Below, piece after piece: positions 15,031 to 23,738 of a DNA stretch of 64,000 nucleotides. This DNA is from Bacillus sp. NTK074B (GTDB taxonomy: Bacteria; Bacillota; Bacilli; Bacillales; Bacillaceae_B). Both the position numbers and the translations under genes were made by a program. The notes under the pieces were generated by a model. It made no database searches and was not told the DNA's origin. It was given only the letters and a program-made list of their open reading frames with translations. Positions within the stretch are counted from its first letter, which is position 1; each line of letters starts with the position of its first letter. The stretch lies in contig NZ_JAFKOH010000010.1 of NCBI RefSeq assembly GCF_017303375.1, positions 118,169-182,168 on the forward strand. The letters are read 5' to 3'.

Positions 15031-15096
15031 ACAAACGTTTGGTTGAGGGGTGAAAATGCAGAGACTAGAGTGGATAAGGGGTTAAACGTATGTTTA
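15027..15096. repeat. Paired TTAAACRAACGTTT-type palindromes
   Basis: TTAAACAAACGTTTG (15027-15041) and TTAAACGTATGTTTA (15082-15096) lie in the gap before the DUF4190 gene. The same motif type occurs as an inverted pair at 59820-59897, suggesting a common DNA-binding protein (TetR-type sites often look like this). Confidence 0.4.
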
Positions 15097-15226
15097 GTAA
15101 GAGAGGGGAAGGTTCTCGTGTGGACTTTAAAATGCTTAGGGATAGGAGATGAACCTTCTAAGAACCCCTGTTAAATTTAGGAATAAAAAGTACTTTAGCA
15201 CCATATTTTTAAATGAGGTGATGAAG

Positions 15227-15511
15227 ATGGAGATGCAAAAAGAACTGAATGAAGTTCATTCAGGTGGAAATGGCATGGCGGTGTCTGCGCTTGTTCTTGG
15301 GATTGTAGGTCTCGTCCTTGGACTCGTGCCGTTTCTCGGGTGGTTCCTGTTGCCGGCGTGGGTTCTCGCCATCGTGTTTGGCGCAGTGGGTTTAAAAAAG
15401 AATCAGTCGAAAGGTATGAGTTACGCTGGACTTATTCTAGGTATTGTCACATTCCTTTATAAATTTGGTTTCTGGATCCTTGTCGCTGCTGGATCCACTG
15501 CAGGGATGTAA
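15227..15511 (+). CDS. DUF4190-like small membrane protein
   Basis: About 94 residues from ATG 15227, chosen because GAGGTG ends 6 bases upstream. A short polar N-terminus is followed by MAVSALVLGIVGLVLGLVPFLGW, a second hydrophobic stretch FLLPAWVLAIVFGAVGL, then KKNQSKGMSYAGLILGIVTFLYKFGFWILVA; the repeated (A/L)GIV glycine-zipper style is DUF4190. Probably a three-to-four-helix inner membrane protein. Function unknown. Confidence 0.75.
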   Translation: MEMQKELNEVHSGGNGMAVSALVLGIVGLVLGLVPFLGWFLLPAWVLAIVFGAVGLKKNQSKGMSYAGLILGIVTFLYKFGFWILVAAGSTAGM

Positions 15512-15521
15512 AGGGTATCCC

Positions 15522-15699
15522 AGGGACGATTCTCTTGCTTCCAATCAGACAGTTCCTATTCGCTGATTTATTGGAAAGCGTCCTCCAGCTTTATCCGAAA
15601 AGGACACTAGTGAAGGATTATTTCACTAGTGTCCTTCCCTTGCTTCCGTTTAATATTTTCCCTGAAAGCTTTGCGGCAGGAAGTTTAAGAACCGTTCCT
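15522..15699. repeat. REP pair enclosing a hairpin (gene-free 15512-15710)
   Basis: One arm, GGGACGATTCTCTTGCTTCC (about 15523-15542), and a partner on the opposite strand, AGGAAGTTTAAGAACCGTTCCT (15678-15699), match the REP core GGGACGGTTCTCTTGCTTCC seen at 48795. Between them is a perfect 14-bp inverted repeat AGGACACTAGTGAA/TTCACTAGTGTCCT (15601-15635), probably the terminator of the DUF4190 gene. I see no gene in this stretch. Confidence 0.6.
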
Positions 15700-15710
15700 A
15701 TGCTTCATAA

Positions 15711-15750
15711 ATGAGCAAGAGCACCCCGAAATGGGGGTGCTCTTGCTCAT
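15711..15750. terminator. Bidirectional terminator-like hairpin
   Basis: Perfect 17-bp arms ATGAGCAAGAGCACCCC/GGGGTGCTCTTGCTCAT around a 5-6 base loop, followed by TTTTGTT. It separates convergent genes 15227-15511 and 15821-16546. Confidence 0.8.
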
Positions 15751-15820
15751 TTTGTTCATTTTCTATTCCACCACCGTAAACTGTTCAGCAGCAGCCTAAT
15801 CGAGAAGTACGCCATTATCT

Positions 15821-16546
15821 CTACTGCTCAACCTTTTCCACCAACATACTGGGAATGGAAATGTTCCCACCCATGGTTGATTCGTATGTTAAGAGACCGG
15901 CGGATAATCCCATAACGGTAATGTTGTCATCTTCCAAGACCCTCTGCTTCACGACGCTTGATTCATATTGGGCAAAGATGATGGTGTCGTAGTCATCGTT
16001 TACGGCGATTCTGAGTTGTGTTGAGCCGTCACCTTCCATCACTTGCACGACTTTCCCATTGAATTTGATTTTCTCTCCGATGAAATCATCGGGTGTTCTG
16101 GCAAGTTGGTCGTATGTGATGCCCGTGTCATAGCCTTTCTTTTCTTTTTCTTCCGCTAACCGCTTTTCTTCGGCTTCTTTCTTGGCTTGAGCTTCAGCAT
16201 CTGCTTTCTCTTCCGCTTCTTTCCTGGCTTTTTCAGCCTCCTCTTTAGCCTTTACTTCCGCTTCTCTTTGCTTGCGCTCAGCTTCAGATAAAGCAAAGTA
16301 CGGTTCTGCTTCCTCCACTTTTGTTGAAAGTTCCTCATTCTTTGCCGAAAGTTCCTTATTACTTGTCTCAAGATCTTTCACTGAAGCCTTGCTGGCCTCC
16401 AGCTGGCCGGTCAGGTCAACCTTTTCCTCATTTAATATGTCGATTTCTTCCTGTGATGGACCGATTGCCGACCCGATAACAAGAGCCGTCAAAGCCACTA
16501 CTATGTATTTCCAGCTTACCTTTACAAACGATTTCAATTTCTCCAT
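15821..16546 (-). CDS. Membrane-anchored coiled-coil protein with C-terminal OB-like domain
   Basis: About 241 residues from ATG 16546, preceded by GAGAGGAAG; the longer frame from 16585 has no RBS. Residues ~8-28 (VSWKYIVVALTALVIGSAIG) are a membrane anchor. A long coiled coil rich in Glu/Lys/Ala (~30-150, TolA-like) follows, and then a folded domain YDQLARTPDDFIGEKIKFNGKVVQVMEGDG...LRIAVNDDYDTIIFAQY, which has OB-fold character and is found in several Bacillus hypothetical exported proteins. Most of the chain should lie outside the cell. Function unknown. Confidence 0.7.
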   Translation of the reverse strand: MEKLKSFVKVSWKYIVVALTALVIGSAIGPSQEEIDILNEEKVDLTGQLEASKASVKDLETSNKELSAKNEELSTKVEEAEPYFALSEAERKQREAEVKAKEEAEKARKEAEEKADAEAQAKKEAEEKRLAEEKEKKGYDTGITYDQLARTPDDFIGEKIKFNGKVVQVMEGDGSTQLRIAVNDDYDTIIFAQYESSVVKQRVLEDDNITVMGLSAGLLTYESTMGGNISIPSMLVEKVEQ

Positions 16547-16617
16547 GTGTATCTTCCTCTCCGTTTGATGGATATAAATAACCATATGCTGGAGGGGTGC
16601 TTAAAAGAATGAAAAAC

Positions 16618-16787
16618 CATGGGGACAGGTCCCATGATTTCTTTTTTATCAGTCAAAAAACGAAAGGCTCGCTCTTTAAAAGGTACCCAGATGATCATCA
16701 GTTGGATATCTCACAGCTTCATGGAAAGGAATGACAAAAGATGTGCATAAAGAAATGGAAGCCAAGGGGACAGGTCACCCCCTTGTC
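16618..16787. repeat. Two GGGGACAGGT REP copies in a gene-free stretch
   Basis: CATGGGGACAGGTCCCATG (16619-16637) is a near-perfect palindrome, and GGGGACAGGTCACCCCCTTG (16766-16785) is a diverged copy. The whole 16547-16854 gap holds no gene that I can support. Confidence 0.6.
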
Positions 16788-16854
16788 TATTTAAAAGGTT
16801 AGTAGAGCGAGAACAACCCATACTCTACCCTGGGAAGGGGAAGTCCCCCTGCTT

Positions 16855-18954
16855 CTACCGCAACCTCACCAACATCCCATTCCCCTTATCACTCACCCTC
16901 ACCACCGCAGCCTTCACTTTCCCCTCAATATCCATCCCGGTTCCTTCCGGGATGAAGAAATGTTCAATTCCATAGGTGATCTGCACGTGATTGTCCCAGT
17001 AGCTGGTTACCTTTCCGTTCAGGAGGACATCCCCGGTTTTCGTTTCATATGGCGTATTCCATTTCCCGTTAAAGCGATATACACCTGCATATTCATGGAT
17101 GCCCTGTTCATTTTCACGTAACACGACTGTGACGGGACCGGTGTCATCGATGGACGTGTCTTCAAGCTGGGAAATCCCGTAGTTCAACTCCACATAGTCA
17201 CCCTGCAGAAGAGATCTCGGATCAACGGGTTGAAGCTCCAGTATGATTGTTTCGCCGTTTTGTAACAGGGTTTCGTTGGAGTAGACTTGATACCCGATCC
17301 ATCCACCTTGAAGGAGTATGATTAGGAGGATCCCAAGCTTTTTTCCTGCAAGAATGGAGTGTGCGGACTGTCCAGATCCGGTCTTCCTGTCCAGGTGAAC
17401 AGCCACCACCAGGAATATGACGCCTAATACGGCCAAGAGCAGGGATTTATGGACAAGCTTCCAGGCCAGTTCGTAATACAGCTGGACGAGTAGCAAGAAC
17501 CAGAAGATCAGTGACGAGACCCAATAGAAGGTGCGGTCCTGTTTTTTGAAATAGTAGACGCATCCAGTTGTGATCAGGAAAAACAGAGAGTTATAGATGA
17601 CATGAAGCATGGTCGAAAGATCGATAGCCGTTAGCCAGAAGAACGTAAGGAACCCAATAAGGTATGCTCCATATTGGAGGACATGCTTTTGATAAGTAAT
17701 AAGGTACACGGTCGTGTTCAAAAGGACCATCACCAAAAGAAGAGGATGTAAGCTAAGTCCTATCGTCCCTCCAAGAAAGATCCCCACGTTCAACTGAAAC
17801 AGAAGGTAGAACACAAGCTTCAGAGCGGCCCGTTTCTCGAAATAAAACACAAAGGCCAGAACGATAAACACCACAAACGAAAAGTCATCGACGCTACTGG
17901 CGATCATCCCGATAACGATGCCGGTCATCATAAGGGAATATTTGACGGGGGATGGCCAGTTCGTTAGCGTGCTTGGAATGACAAGCAGGCCCGTGGCGAA
18001 TAGGAATAACCCGACCATCGAAACATCCACCATGAGAAGGGAAAGCAGACCGAAAACAGCTGCCACGATGAAAACAGAGGCGATGGTCGTGACGCTTGCG
18101 ACGAAGATGGTCTTCGTCCAATGCCGGGATGAGGTATGCTTCCTTAAATAGTTCACTAGGAAAACGCTCCCCGTTAACAAAAGAACTGCGGCAAACAGGA
18201 GACCGATAAAGAAAAGGCTGGATACATACCGGGCCATCAGCTCAAACATTTTGCTGATGATAAAGCCTGTTCCAAACATCGAAAGAAGAATGAAGATGGA
18301 TGTGTCTTGATGAAAGTATCTGTAGACGCCGATGGCCAGAATGACAACATAAAATAGGGTGAAGAAAGGGGCATATTCGTTATTGAATGCTGTGACCATG
18401 AAGAGGAGATTGGCTGCAATCAGTGTCAGGTACAGGAGCGTTTTGGATGCGATGTACCCTTTTTGTATGAGTAGGAAAAAGAGAGTGTTCACGATTGCTA
18501 CCGCGAACGCGATCCACGTATAGGCGAGTGTCCAGTGCCCAAAGGGAGTCGAAGGGAACAGATAAAAATAAATCGTCAGATGGAGGAGCATATGGGTTAA
18601 CGCGTAAAACCCGCTGTATCTTGTGTACAAGCTAAAGAAGAATGCCGGGATGGACCAGACAAGAAATAATAGATAACTGTCCGCATGGGAATTGTACAGC
18701 TGTCCGAGTAACGCAACGGACAAGCCGAAGGAAATCACCCCGCTGACCAAGAGCCAGTTAGATAAGAAATGGGCACCCTTTACCACACGGTCCACCACAA
18801 AAGCAGCCCCATAAAACAACACAATCAACAATCCCGCCAAAGCCACCTTCTCAAGCCGGGAAAACACCTGCCAGTTAGAAGCAAAAAAATAAAGTGCACT
18901 TGCAAGCAGAAACACAACCCCGAATAAATACGACAGTGAGACCACTTTCTTCAT
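16855..18954 (-). CDS. Polytopic membrane protein, DUF2157/DUF4401-like with GDYXXLXY domain
   Basis: About 699 residues from ATG 18954 (AAGGGGTG 8 bases upstream). Some 15-18 hydrophobic segments fill residues 1-520; the start MKKVVSLSYLFGVVFLLASALYFFASNW resembles DUF2157. The C-terminal ~160 residues form an exposed domain containing LLQGDYVELNYGI, the GDYXXLXY motif after which such proteins are named. No catalytic function is known to me. It is a single-gene unit on the minus strand. Confidence 0.8.
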   Translation of the reverse strand: MKKVVSLSYLFGVVFLLASALYFFASNWQVFSRLEKVALAGLLIVLFYGAAFVVDRVVKGAHFLSNWLLVSGVISFGLSVALLGQLYNSHADSYLLFLVWSIPAFFFSLYTRYSGFYALTHMLLHLTIYFYLFPSTPFGHWTLAYTWIAFAVAIVNTLFFLLIQKGYIASKTLLYLTLIAANLLFMVTAFNNEYAPFFTLFYVVILAIGVYRYFHQDTSIFILLSMFGTGFIISKMFELMARYVSSLFFIGLLFAAVLLLTGSVFLVNYLRKHTSSRHWTKTIFVASVTTIASVFIVAAVFGLLSLLMVDVSMVGLFLFATGLLVIPSTLTNWPSPVKYSLMMTGIVIGMIASSVDDFSFVVFIVLAFVFYFEKRAALKLVFYLLFQLNVGIFLGGTIGLSLHPLLLVMVLLNTTVYLITYQKHVLQYGAYLIGFLTFFWLTAIDLSTMLHVIYNSLFFLITTGCVYYFKKQDRTFYWVSSLIFWFLLLVQLYYELAWKLVHKSLLLAVLGVIFLVVAVHLDRKTGSGQSAHSILAGKKLGILLIILLQGGWIGYQVYSNETLLQNGETIILELQPVDPRSLLQGDYVELNYGISQLEDTSIDDTGPVTVVLRENEQGIHEYAGVYRFNGKWNTPYETKTGDVLLNGKVTSYWDNHVQITYGIEHFFIPEGTGMDIEGKVKAAVVRVSDKGNGMLVRLR

Positions 18955-19079
18955 ACGGTTCACCCCTTTTTAGTTCTTATTTTACTATATGAGGGGGGAG
19001 AGGAATATAGGAACTCTACTCCCCCGTCAAAAAATATTGACCCATATAATGGAACATGGTTAAATGAAAGGGAGGTATT

Positions 19080-19096
19080 GGTTGGGTCACTCAGCC
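19080..19096. promoter_or_regulatory. Sulfolactate regulon operator 1
   Basis: GGTTGGGTCACTCAGCC, close to the perfect-arm copy at 20167. It lies 31 bp before the dehydrogenase start, downstream of promoter-like DNA (TTGACC 19038-19043; TATAAT 19045-19050). Likely bound by the FadR-type regulator at 22904-23599. Confidence 0.7.
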
Positions 19097-19127
19097 AAAA
19101 GAGGAACTATAAAAGGGGGAAGGTTAT

Positions 19128-20078
19128 ATGAAAGCATTGATTACAGAACTGATTTGGAAAGAGGGCATCAATGAGCTTGAAGATCAAGGGTTCGAAGTGG
19201 ATTATGATGAAACCCTTTGGGCAAACAAGGATAAGCTGCTGGCTGTAATCCCTCAATATGACGCGGTTATCGTACGTAATCAGACCAAGGTTAATCGGGA
19301 GCTGCTGGACGCCGGAATAAGACTAAAGGCTGTTGGGAGGCTTGGTGTAGGGTTGGATAATATAGACCTTTCATACGCAAAGGAAAAAAAGGTACAAGTC
19401 GTGTTTGCCCGGCATGCCAACGCCACTTCAGTTGCGGAGTATGTGATGACGGCTATCCTGAGTGCGTCAAGACCTCTTCATTTTGCTCATGAGGATGTCC
19501 GGAGTGGGTCCTGGAATCGAAAGAGGTATACGGGTGAAGAGATTTCTCAAAAAACCATCGGGTTGGTAGGTCTTGGGGAGATCTCGCATCGAGTGGCAAG
19601 GCGTGCTGGCGCTTTTGGCATGAACGTCATCGGCTACGATCCCTTTGTAGCAGACTATGACCATATCGTATCGGAGACAGGCGTCGGGCTAAAGGAATCC
19701 CTTGATGATGTCTTGAAAGAAGCGGATTTCGTATCCCTTCATGTCCCCCTCACCAAATCGACTCATCATCTGATTTCAACATCCCAACTGCACTTGATGA
19801 AGTCTTCTTCTACTATCATCAACACTTCACGGGGCGGCATCATCGACGAACAAGCCTTGGCAGACGCCCTTCAGCATGGGGAAATCTCAGGGGCTTATCT
19901 TGACGTATTGGAAGTCGAGCCGATCCAGGAAACCCACCCCCTTCTTCTTTGTGAAAACATCACGATCACTCCACATATTGCAGGTCTGACGGAAGAATCC
20001 CAGGTACGCACATCCTTCTTAGTGGCAAAAGAAATAGGGAAAGTATTAAAGGGAGAGCATTCTCTTTGTACCGTGTGA
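19128..20078 (+). CDS. slcC: D-isomer 2-hydroxyacid dehydrogenase, probable (S)-sulfolactate dehydrogenase
   Basis: 316 residues. The Rossmann motif GLVGLGEISHRVARRAGAFGMNVIGYDP (~144-171) binds NAD. Catalytic Arg (NTSRGGIID), Glu (EVEPIQETHPL) and His (ITPHIAGLTEES) are all present. The general family oxidises 2-hydroxyacids. The assignment to sulfolactate comes from context: suyAB and a ComC-type dehydrogenase are next to it and share its operator. In Chromohalobacter, SlcC (S-specific) and ComC (R-specific) together racemise sulfolactate via sulfopyruvate before SuyAB. Phosphoglycerate or other hydroxyacid activity cannot be excluded. Confidence 0.7.
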   Translation: MKALITELIWKEGINELEDQGFEVDYDETLWANKDKLLAVIPQYDAVIVRNQTKVNRELLDAGIRLKAVGRLGVGLDNIDLSYAKEKKVQVVFARHANATSVAEYVMTAILSASRPLHFAHEDVRSGSWNRKRYTGEEISQKTIGLVGLGEISHRVARRAGAFGMNVIGYDPFVADYDHIVSETGVGLKESLDDVLKEADFVSLHVPLTKSTHHLISTSQLHLMKSSSTIINTSRGGIIDEQALADALQHGEISGAYLDVLEVEPIQETHPLLLCENITITPHIAGLTEESQVRTSFLVAKEIGKVLKGEHSLCTV

Positions 20079-20118
20079 ATTTTGTCGAAAATAAATTCTG
20101 AAAATTATAACTATAACA

Positions 20119-20183
20119 TTGACTGGAGCTGAATGTGGTGGTTTAATAAAAGTAGTTACATTAAGTGGTTGGGTCACTCAACC
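20119..20183 (+). promoter_or_regulatory. suyAB-comC promoter and operator 2
   Basis: -35 TTGACT (20119-20124), 17-bp spacer, -10 TTTAAT (20142-20147). Operator GGTTGGGTCACTCAACC (20167-20183) is a palindrome with 7 of 8 pairs matched, located just after the transcription start, as expected for repression. Confidence 0.75.
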
Positions 20184-20204
20184 AATTAAAGGGAGGCAGT
20201 ATTC

Positions 20205-20543
20205 ATGAGTCAAAATGGTCAAGTTGGAGCAATTACGGAAGAGAAGGAAGGATCAGCTGTCAGCACACATAAATTTCTCATCCATCATAACGGGGATCAT
20301 GTAGGGGTGGCGACGACTCCGATCCAGGCAGGAGAGAAAGTGGTTGGAATCTGTATGGATGACAATTCACAGGTGGAAGTGACATCGAATGGGGATATAC
20401 CACTAGGTCATAAGATCTCACTGGTTTCATTGGAAAAGGATGAGCCGGTCATGAAATACGGGGTTCAAATCGGACTAACAACAGAAAAATGGGAAGTGGG
20501 CGACTACGTTCATACTCATAATATTAAAACGGCGAGGTGGTAA
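20205..20543 (+). CDS. suyA: (2R)-sulfolactate sulfo-lyase, small subunit (SAF domain)
   Basis: 112 residues, [34 protein letters not shown] ... [48 protein letters not shown] is the SAF-type small subunit of the altronate dehydratase/sulfo-lyase family, ending in the HTHN motif. Because it is a separate polypeptide followed by the large subunit, with a YeiH exporter and sulfonate-type genes around, SuyA is favoured over UxaA (where both parts are fused). SuyAB cleaves (R)-sulfolactate to pyruvate and sulfite using iron. It has a ~20-residue N-terminal extension. Confidence 0.78.
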   Translation: MSQNGQVGAITEEKEGSAVSTHKFLIHHNGDHVGVATTPIQAGEKVVGICMDDNSQVEVTSNGDIPLGHKISLVSLEKDEPVMKYGVQIGLTTEKWEVGDYVHTHNIKTARW

Positions 20544-20545
20544 GG

Positions 20546-21703
20546 ATGACACATTCACTTTATGGTTATCGCAGAGAAAATGGAAAAGTAGGAATTCGCA
20601 ATCACGTCATTATTTTGCCTGTGGATGATATTTCAAATGCAGCCTGTGAAGCAGTCTCAAGGCAGGTACAGGGAACATTGGCCCTTCCCCATGCGTATGG
20701 AAGGCTTCAATATGGACCGGATTTGGATCTGCATTTCAGAACGATGATCGGAACGGGTTCCAATCCTAATGTGGCGGCGGTTGTCGTCATTGGAATAGAG
20801 GAGAACTGGTCGAAGAAAATCGCCGATGGCATTGCAGAAACCGGAAAGCCTGTATCATATTTTTCTATTGAAGGAAATGGTGATTTGGAAACGATCCGCG
20901 CCGCTTCCTGGAAGGCAAAAGAATATGTACAATGGGCATCGGAACTTCAGAAAGAGCCGGTGGAGCTGAAAGATTTAACCGTCAGCATCAAATGTGGAGA
21001 ATCCGATACGACAACAGGTCTTGGGTCGTGTCCGACCGTAGCCCAGGCCGTAGATCGCCTTGTCGATGCCGGTGCGACCGTGTTCTTCGGTGAAACGTCA
21101 GAGTTAACAGGTGGGGAGCACCTGATTCGTGACCGCATGGCGACTCCGGAGCTTCATGAGAAATTCATGGCCGTGTATAACGATTATGTAGGGGAAATTG
21201 ATTCCAAAGGAGTCGATCTGCTTGGGTCCCAGCCGACTCAGGGGAATATCGCCGGAGGGCTGTCGACGATTGAGGAAAAAGCACTTGGAAACATCGCTAA
21301 GACGGGAACGAAGGACGTGATCGGTGTGTTGGATCCTGCCGAGGCACCTCAGAACGGGAACGGTCTTTATTTCATGGATACCTCTTCGGCAGCGGCTGAA
21401 TGTATTACATTGATGGCGGCGGGCGGAGCCGTGCTTCACTTGTTCCCGACCGGACAAGGGAATATCATCGGCAACCCGATTGAACCGGTTGTCAAAATTA
21501 CCGCGAACCCCATTACTGCAGGCACAATGAGCGAGCATGTGGATGTGGATGTCCAGGGATTGTTGTCCCGTCAGATCTCCCTCGAAAAAGCGGGCGATCA
21601 GCTGATGGACATGATTTGCCGGACCGTGAATGGGCGACTGACGGCCGCCGAGGCACTGGGTCATAAGGAATTCGTCATGACGAAACTGTATCGCAGTGCT
21701 TGA
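20546..21703 (+). CDS. suyB: (2R)-sulfolactate sulfo-lyase, large subunit
   Basis: 385 residues from ATG 20546; an in-frame GTG at 20537 lies before the suyA stop. [22 protein letters not shown] at the N-terminus and [22 protein letters not shown] (~150-170, probable metal/substrate Cys) are hallmarks of the altronate-dehydratase C-terminal family, with [14 protein letters not shown] in the form I associate with SuyB rather than UxaA (KCGGSDxxSG). Overlap with suyA is nearly zero, so the subunits should be coupled. It forms the catalytic body of the cytosolic lyase giving pyruvate and sulfite. Confidence 0.78.
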   Translation: MTHSLYGYRRENGKVGIRNHVIILPVDDISNAACEAVSRQVQGTLALPHAYGRLQYGPDLDLHFRTMIGTGSNPNVAAVVVIGIEENWSKKIADGIAETGKPVSYFSIEGNGDLETIRAASWKAKEYVQWASELQKEPVELKDLTVSIKCGESDTTTGLGSCPTVAQAVDRLVDAGATVFFGETSELTGGEHLIRDRMATPELHEKFMAVYNDYVGEIDSKGVDLLGSQPTQGNIAGGLSTIEEKALGNIAKTGTKDVIGVLDPAEAPQNGNGLYFMDTSSAAAECITLMAAGGAVLHLFPTGQGNIIGNPIEPVVKITANPITAGTMSEHVDVDVQGLLSRQISLEKAGDQLMDMICRTVNGRLTAAEALGHKEFVMTKLYRSA

Positions 21704-21779
21704 TTCTTATTCCCTGCACATTCTGTATGTGCAGGGATTCAATTTGTGAACGAGAATATGATGGGATGAGGAGTCGATT

Positions 21780-22856
21780 ATGGGTACGTACAATGAATCA
21801 GACTTACGTCAATTTTGTTTAGATGTGTTGGAAGGGGCCGGCATGTTCAGGGAGAATGCCGAGGTCGTGACAGATTCCCTCCTGAAAGCGAACCTTGAAG
21901 GGGTGGACAGCCATGGCATCAGCAGGCTCCCCATCTATTTCAGACGATTTGAGGACGGCAGGATCAACGTGAATCCAAGTGTGGGCATGAATGAGAAAAG
22001 CCCATCCGTCCTCGTCGTGGATGGGGATAATGGACTTGGTCATGTGGTCACCTCAAAGGCCATTCACAAAGGGATAGAGATGGCGAAGGAAAGCGGGGTC
22101 ACCGCCATCGCCATCCGAAACAGCAACCATTTCGGGACCGCCTCTTATTTCTGTCAGCTGGCGTGTGAAGAAAACCTTGCCTGCATCGGTTTTACCAATT
22201 CTCCACCGGGGATCGCCCCCTGGGGAGGAAGGGAGGCTTTCTTCGGGACAAATCCAATCGCATTCGGATTTCCCACAGGGGATGAAAAGCCTGTGATCAT
22301 CGATTTATCGACGAGCATTGTTGCAAGAGGGAAGATCATTCTGGCAGAGAAACAGGGACAAAGCATCCCATCCGATTGGGCGATGGACGGGAACGGGGAA
22401 CCGACCACCGATCCAAAGGCGGCACTCAGCGGTTCCGTTCTTCCCCTTGGAGGCGCAAAAGGATCGGCCCTTGCCCTGGCAGTCGAAATCCTGACCGCTC
22501 TCTTAACGGGGGCTGCATTCGGCCCTCATGTGAAAAGCATATATGAGGAGGATGAAAAAGAACATGCCAACGTCGGCCATTTCTTCATCCTTATGGATAT
22601 TGAGAAATTCATGAATCCTCAAGTTTTCTATGCTTCCATCCAGGGCTTATTGGGGGAAATGAAGGCCGTCCCTCCATCTCCGGGTACCACGGAGATCCGG
22701 TATCCAGGTGAAAGACGGAAGAGGGAGTACGATAGACGATTGGCAAGCGGCATTGACTTGTCCAGTAGTGTGGCAGAGGAGTTACAATCTCTGGGCAGGA
22801 CCTATGGGATACGATTTCCCGAAGCTGTCTCCACTAAGGCATTTATTAAAAAATAG
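21780..22856 (+). CDS. comC: Malate/L-lactate/sulfolactate dehydrogenase family, probable (R)-sulfolactate dehydrogenase
   Basis: 358 residues, RBS GATGAGGAG. A member of the Ldh_2 (non-Rossmann) family: VDSHGISRLPIYFRRFEDG, GLGHVVTSKAIHKGIEMAKE, IRNSNHFGTASYF and GTNPIAFGFP are family signatures, with the catalytic His in SNHFG. These enzymes include malate, ureidoglycolate and sulfolactate (ComC) dehydrogenases. With SlcC of opposite family and SuyAB in the same regulon, interconversion of (R)-sulfolactate and sulfopyruvate is the best fit. It is 76 bp after suyB in the same operon. Confidence 0.72.
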   Translation: MGTYNESDLRQFCLDVLEGAGMFRENAEVVTDSLLKANLEGVDSHGISRLPIYFRRFEDGRINVNPSVGMNEKSPSVLVVDGDNGLGHVVTSKAIHKGIEMAKESGVTAIAIRNSNHFGTASYFCQLACEENLACIGFTNSPPGIAPWGGREAFFGTNPIAFGFPTGDEKPVIIDLSTSIVARGKIILAEKQGQSIPSDWAMDGNGEPTTDPKAALSGSVLPLGGAKGSALALAVEILTALLTGAAFGPHVKSIYEEDEKEHANVGHFFILMDIEKFMNPQVFYASIQGLLGEMKAVPPSPGTTEIRYPGERRKREYDRRLASGIDLSSSVAEELQSLGRTYGIRFPEAVSTKAFIKK

Positions 22857-22865
22857 GACCGAAAA

Positions 22866-22893
22866 AACCAGCTTCTGAAGGAGAAGCTGGTTT
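22866..22893. terminator. Bidirectional terminator between comC and the GntR gene
   Basis: AACCAGCTTCT/GAGAAGCTGGTT stem with A-run on the left and T-run on the right, between convergent genes. Confidence 0.85.
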
Positions 22894-22903
22894 CTTCATG
22901 TGT

Positions 22904-23599
22904 TTAACTGGTCTCGATGTTTTCCCTGATGGAGCGTTCAACGCTTTCAATATGCTCTTTCATATACTTCTGTGCAAGGTTGATATTATTTTGCTTCATG
23001 GCATCCAGGATCTTCGTATGTTCCTGGACAGATTGCAGTGCCCTGCCCGGGATCTGGATGGACTTGGTCCTGGACTCTGATAACAAATCAATCAGGAAGT
23101 TCATGATCCGTATCAACACCACGTTGTTCGAGTTGTTGGCCAGTGTGAGATGGAACCTATGGTCAAGCTCGGCTAGCCTGGCGTAATCCGGATGACCCTG
23201 CAGGTTTTCATTGGCTTCTTCGATGATCTGTTCAAGTTCCCTGAACTGTTCTTCACTTGAATTCTCGATAGACCATTTCACGGTCCACTCCTCCAGGATC
23301 TTTCTGACCGAGAAGAAATCATCGATCTGGTCCGTCGAAACAAAGAATGCTTCTGTCATCTTTTGAATCTGATGCTCCCTGGTTGCAACAAACACACCAG
23401 TTCCATGCTTGGCTGTAATATAACCGTAAGCCTCCAGGATTTTATATGCTTCCCTCACTGTATTTCGGCTGACGGAAAGCTCCACGCCCATTTCCCGTTC
23501 TCCGGGGATTTTATCTCCGACTTTATATTCTCCGTCCTGTATCTTCTTCTTAATGCTATCTGCCACCTGCTCAGATATGCCTTTTCGATTGAATTCCAT
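22904..23599 (-). CDS. GntR/FadR-family transcriptional regulator of the sulfolactate genes
   Basis: 231 residues from ATG 23599 (GGGGTGA upstream; the longer start MDWGDL has no RBS). The winged helix (ISEQVADSIKKKIQDGEYKVGDKIPGEREMGVELSVSRNTVREAYKILEAYGYI ... HGTGVFV) is followed by an FCD ligand domain (~90-225) with ELDHRFHLTLANNSNN, where Asp/His residues usually bind metal and a carboxylate ligand. It lies inside the cluster, and four copies of one palindromic operator sit before the cluster's transcription units. Ligand probably sulfolactate or a derivative (inference). Confidence 0.85.
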   Translation of the reverse strand: MEFNRKGISEQVADSIKKKIQDGEYKVGDKIPGEREMGVELSVSRNTVREAYKILEAYGYITAKHGTGVFVATREHQIQKMTEAFFVSTDQIDDFFSVRKILEEWTVKWSIENSSEEQFRELEQIIEEANENLQGHPDYARLAELDHRFHLTLANNSNNVVLIRIMNFLIDLLSESRTKSIQIPGRALQSVQEHTKILDAMKQNNINLAQKYMKEHIESVERSIRENIETS

Positions 23600-23738
23600 A
23601 AGGTCACCCCAATCCATTATTGAAATGGTATCAGTATTCGATAGAATCGAGGCCCTGACATCCGTTTAGGGGAAAAAGGACCTCATTCCAGTACCTTCAG
23701 TTTACCATGTTTAGTGGCTCAACCTCTATAAGAAACTT

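Noticed and set aside
20205..21703. Altronate dehydratase (UxaA) for hexuronate breakdown
   Set aside because: UxaA is normally one chain and sits with uxaB/kdgK/kdgA genes, none of which is here; split subunits, sulfonate-type neighbours and a YeiH exporter favour SuyAB.
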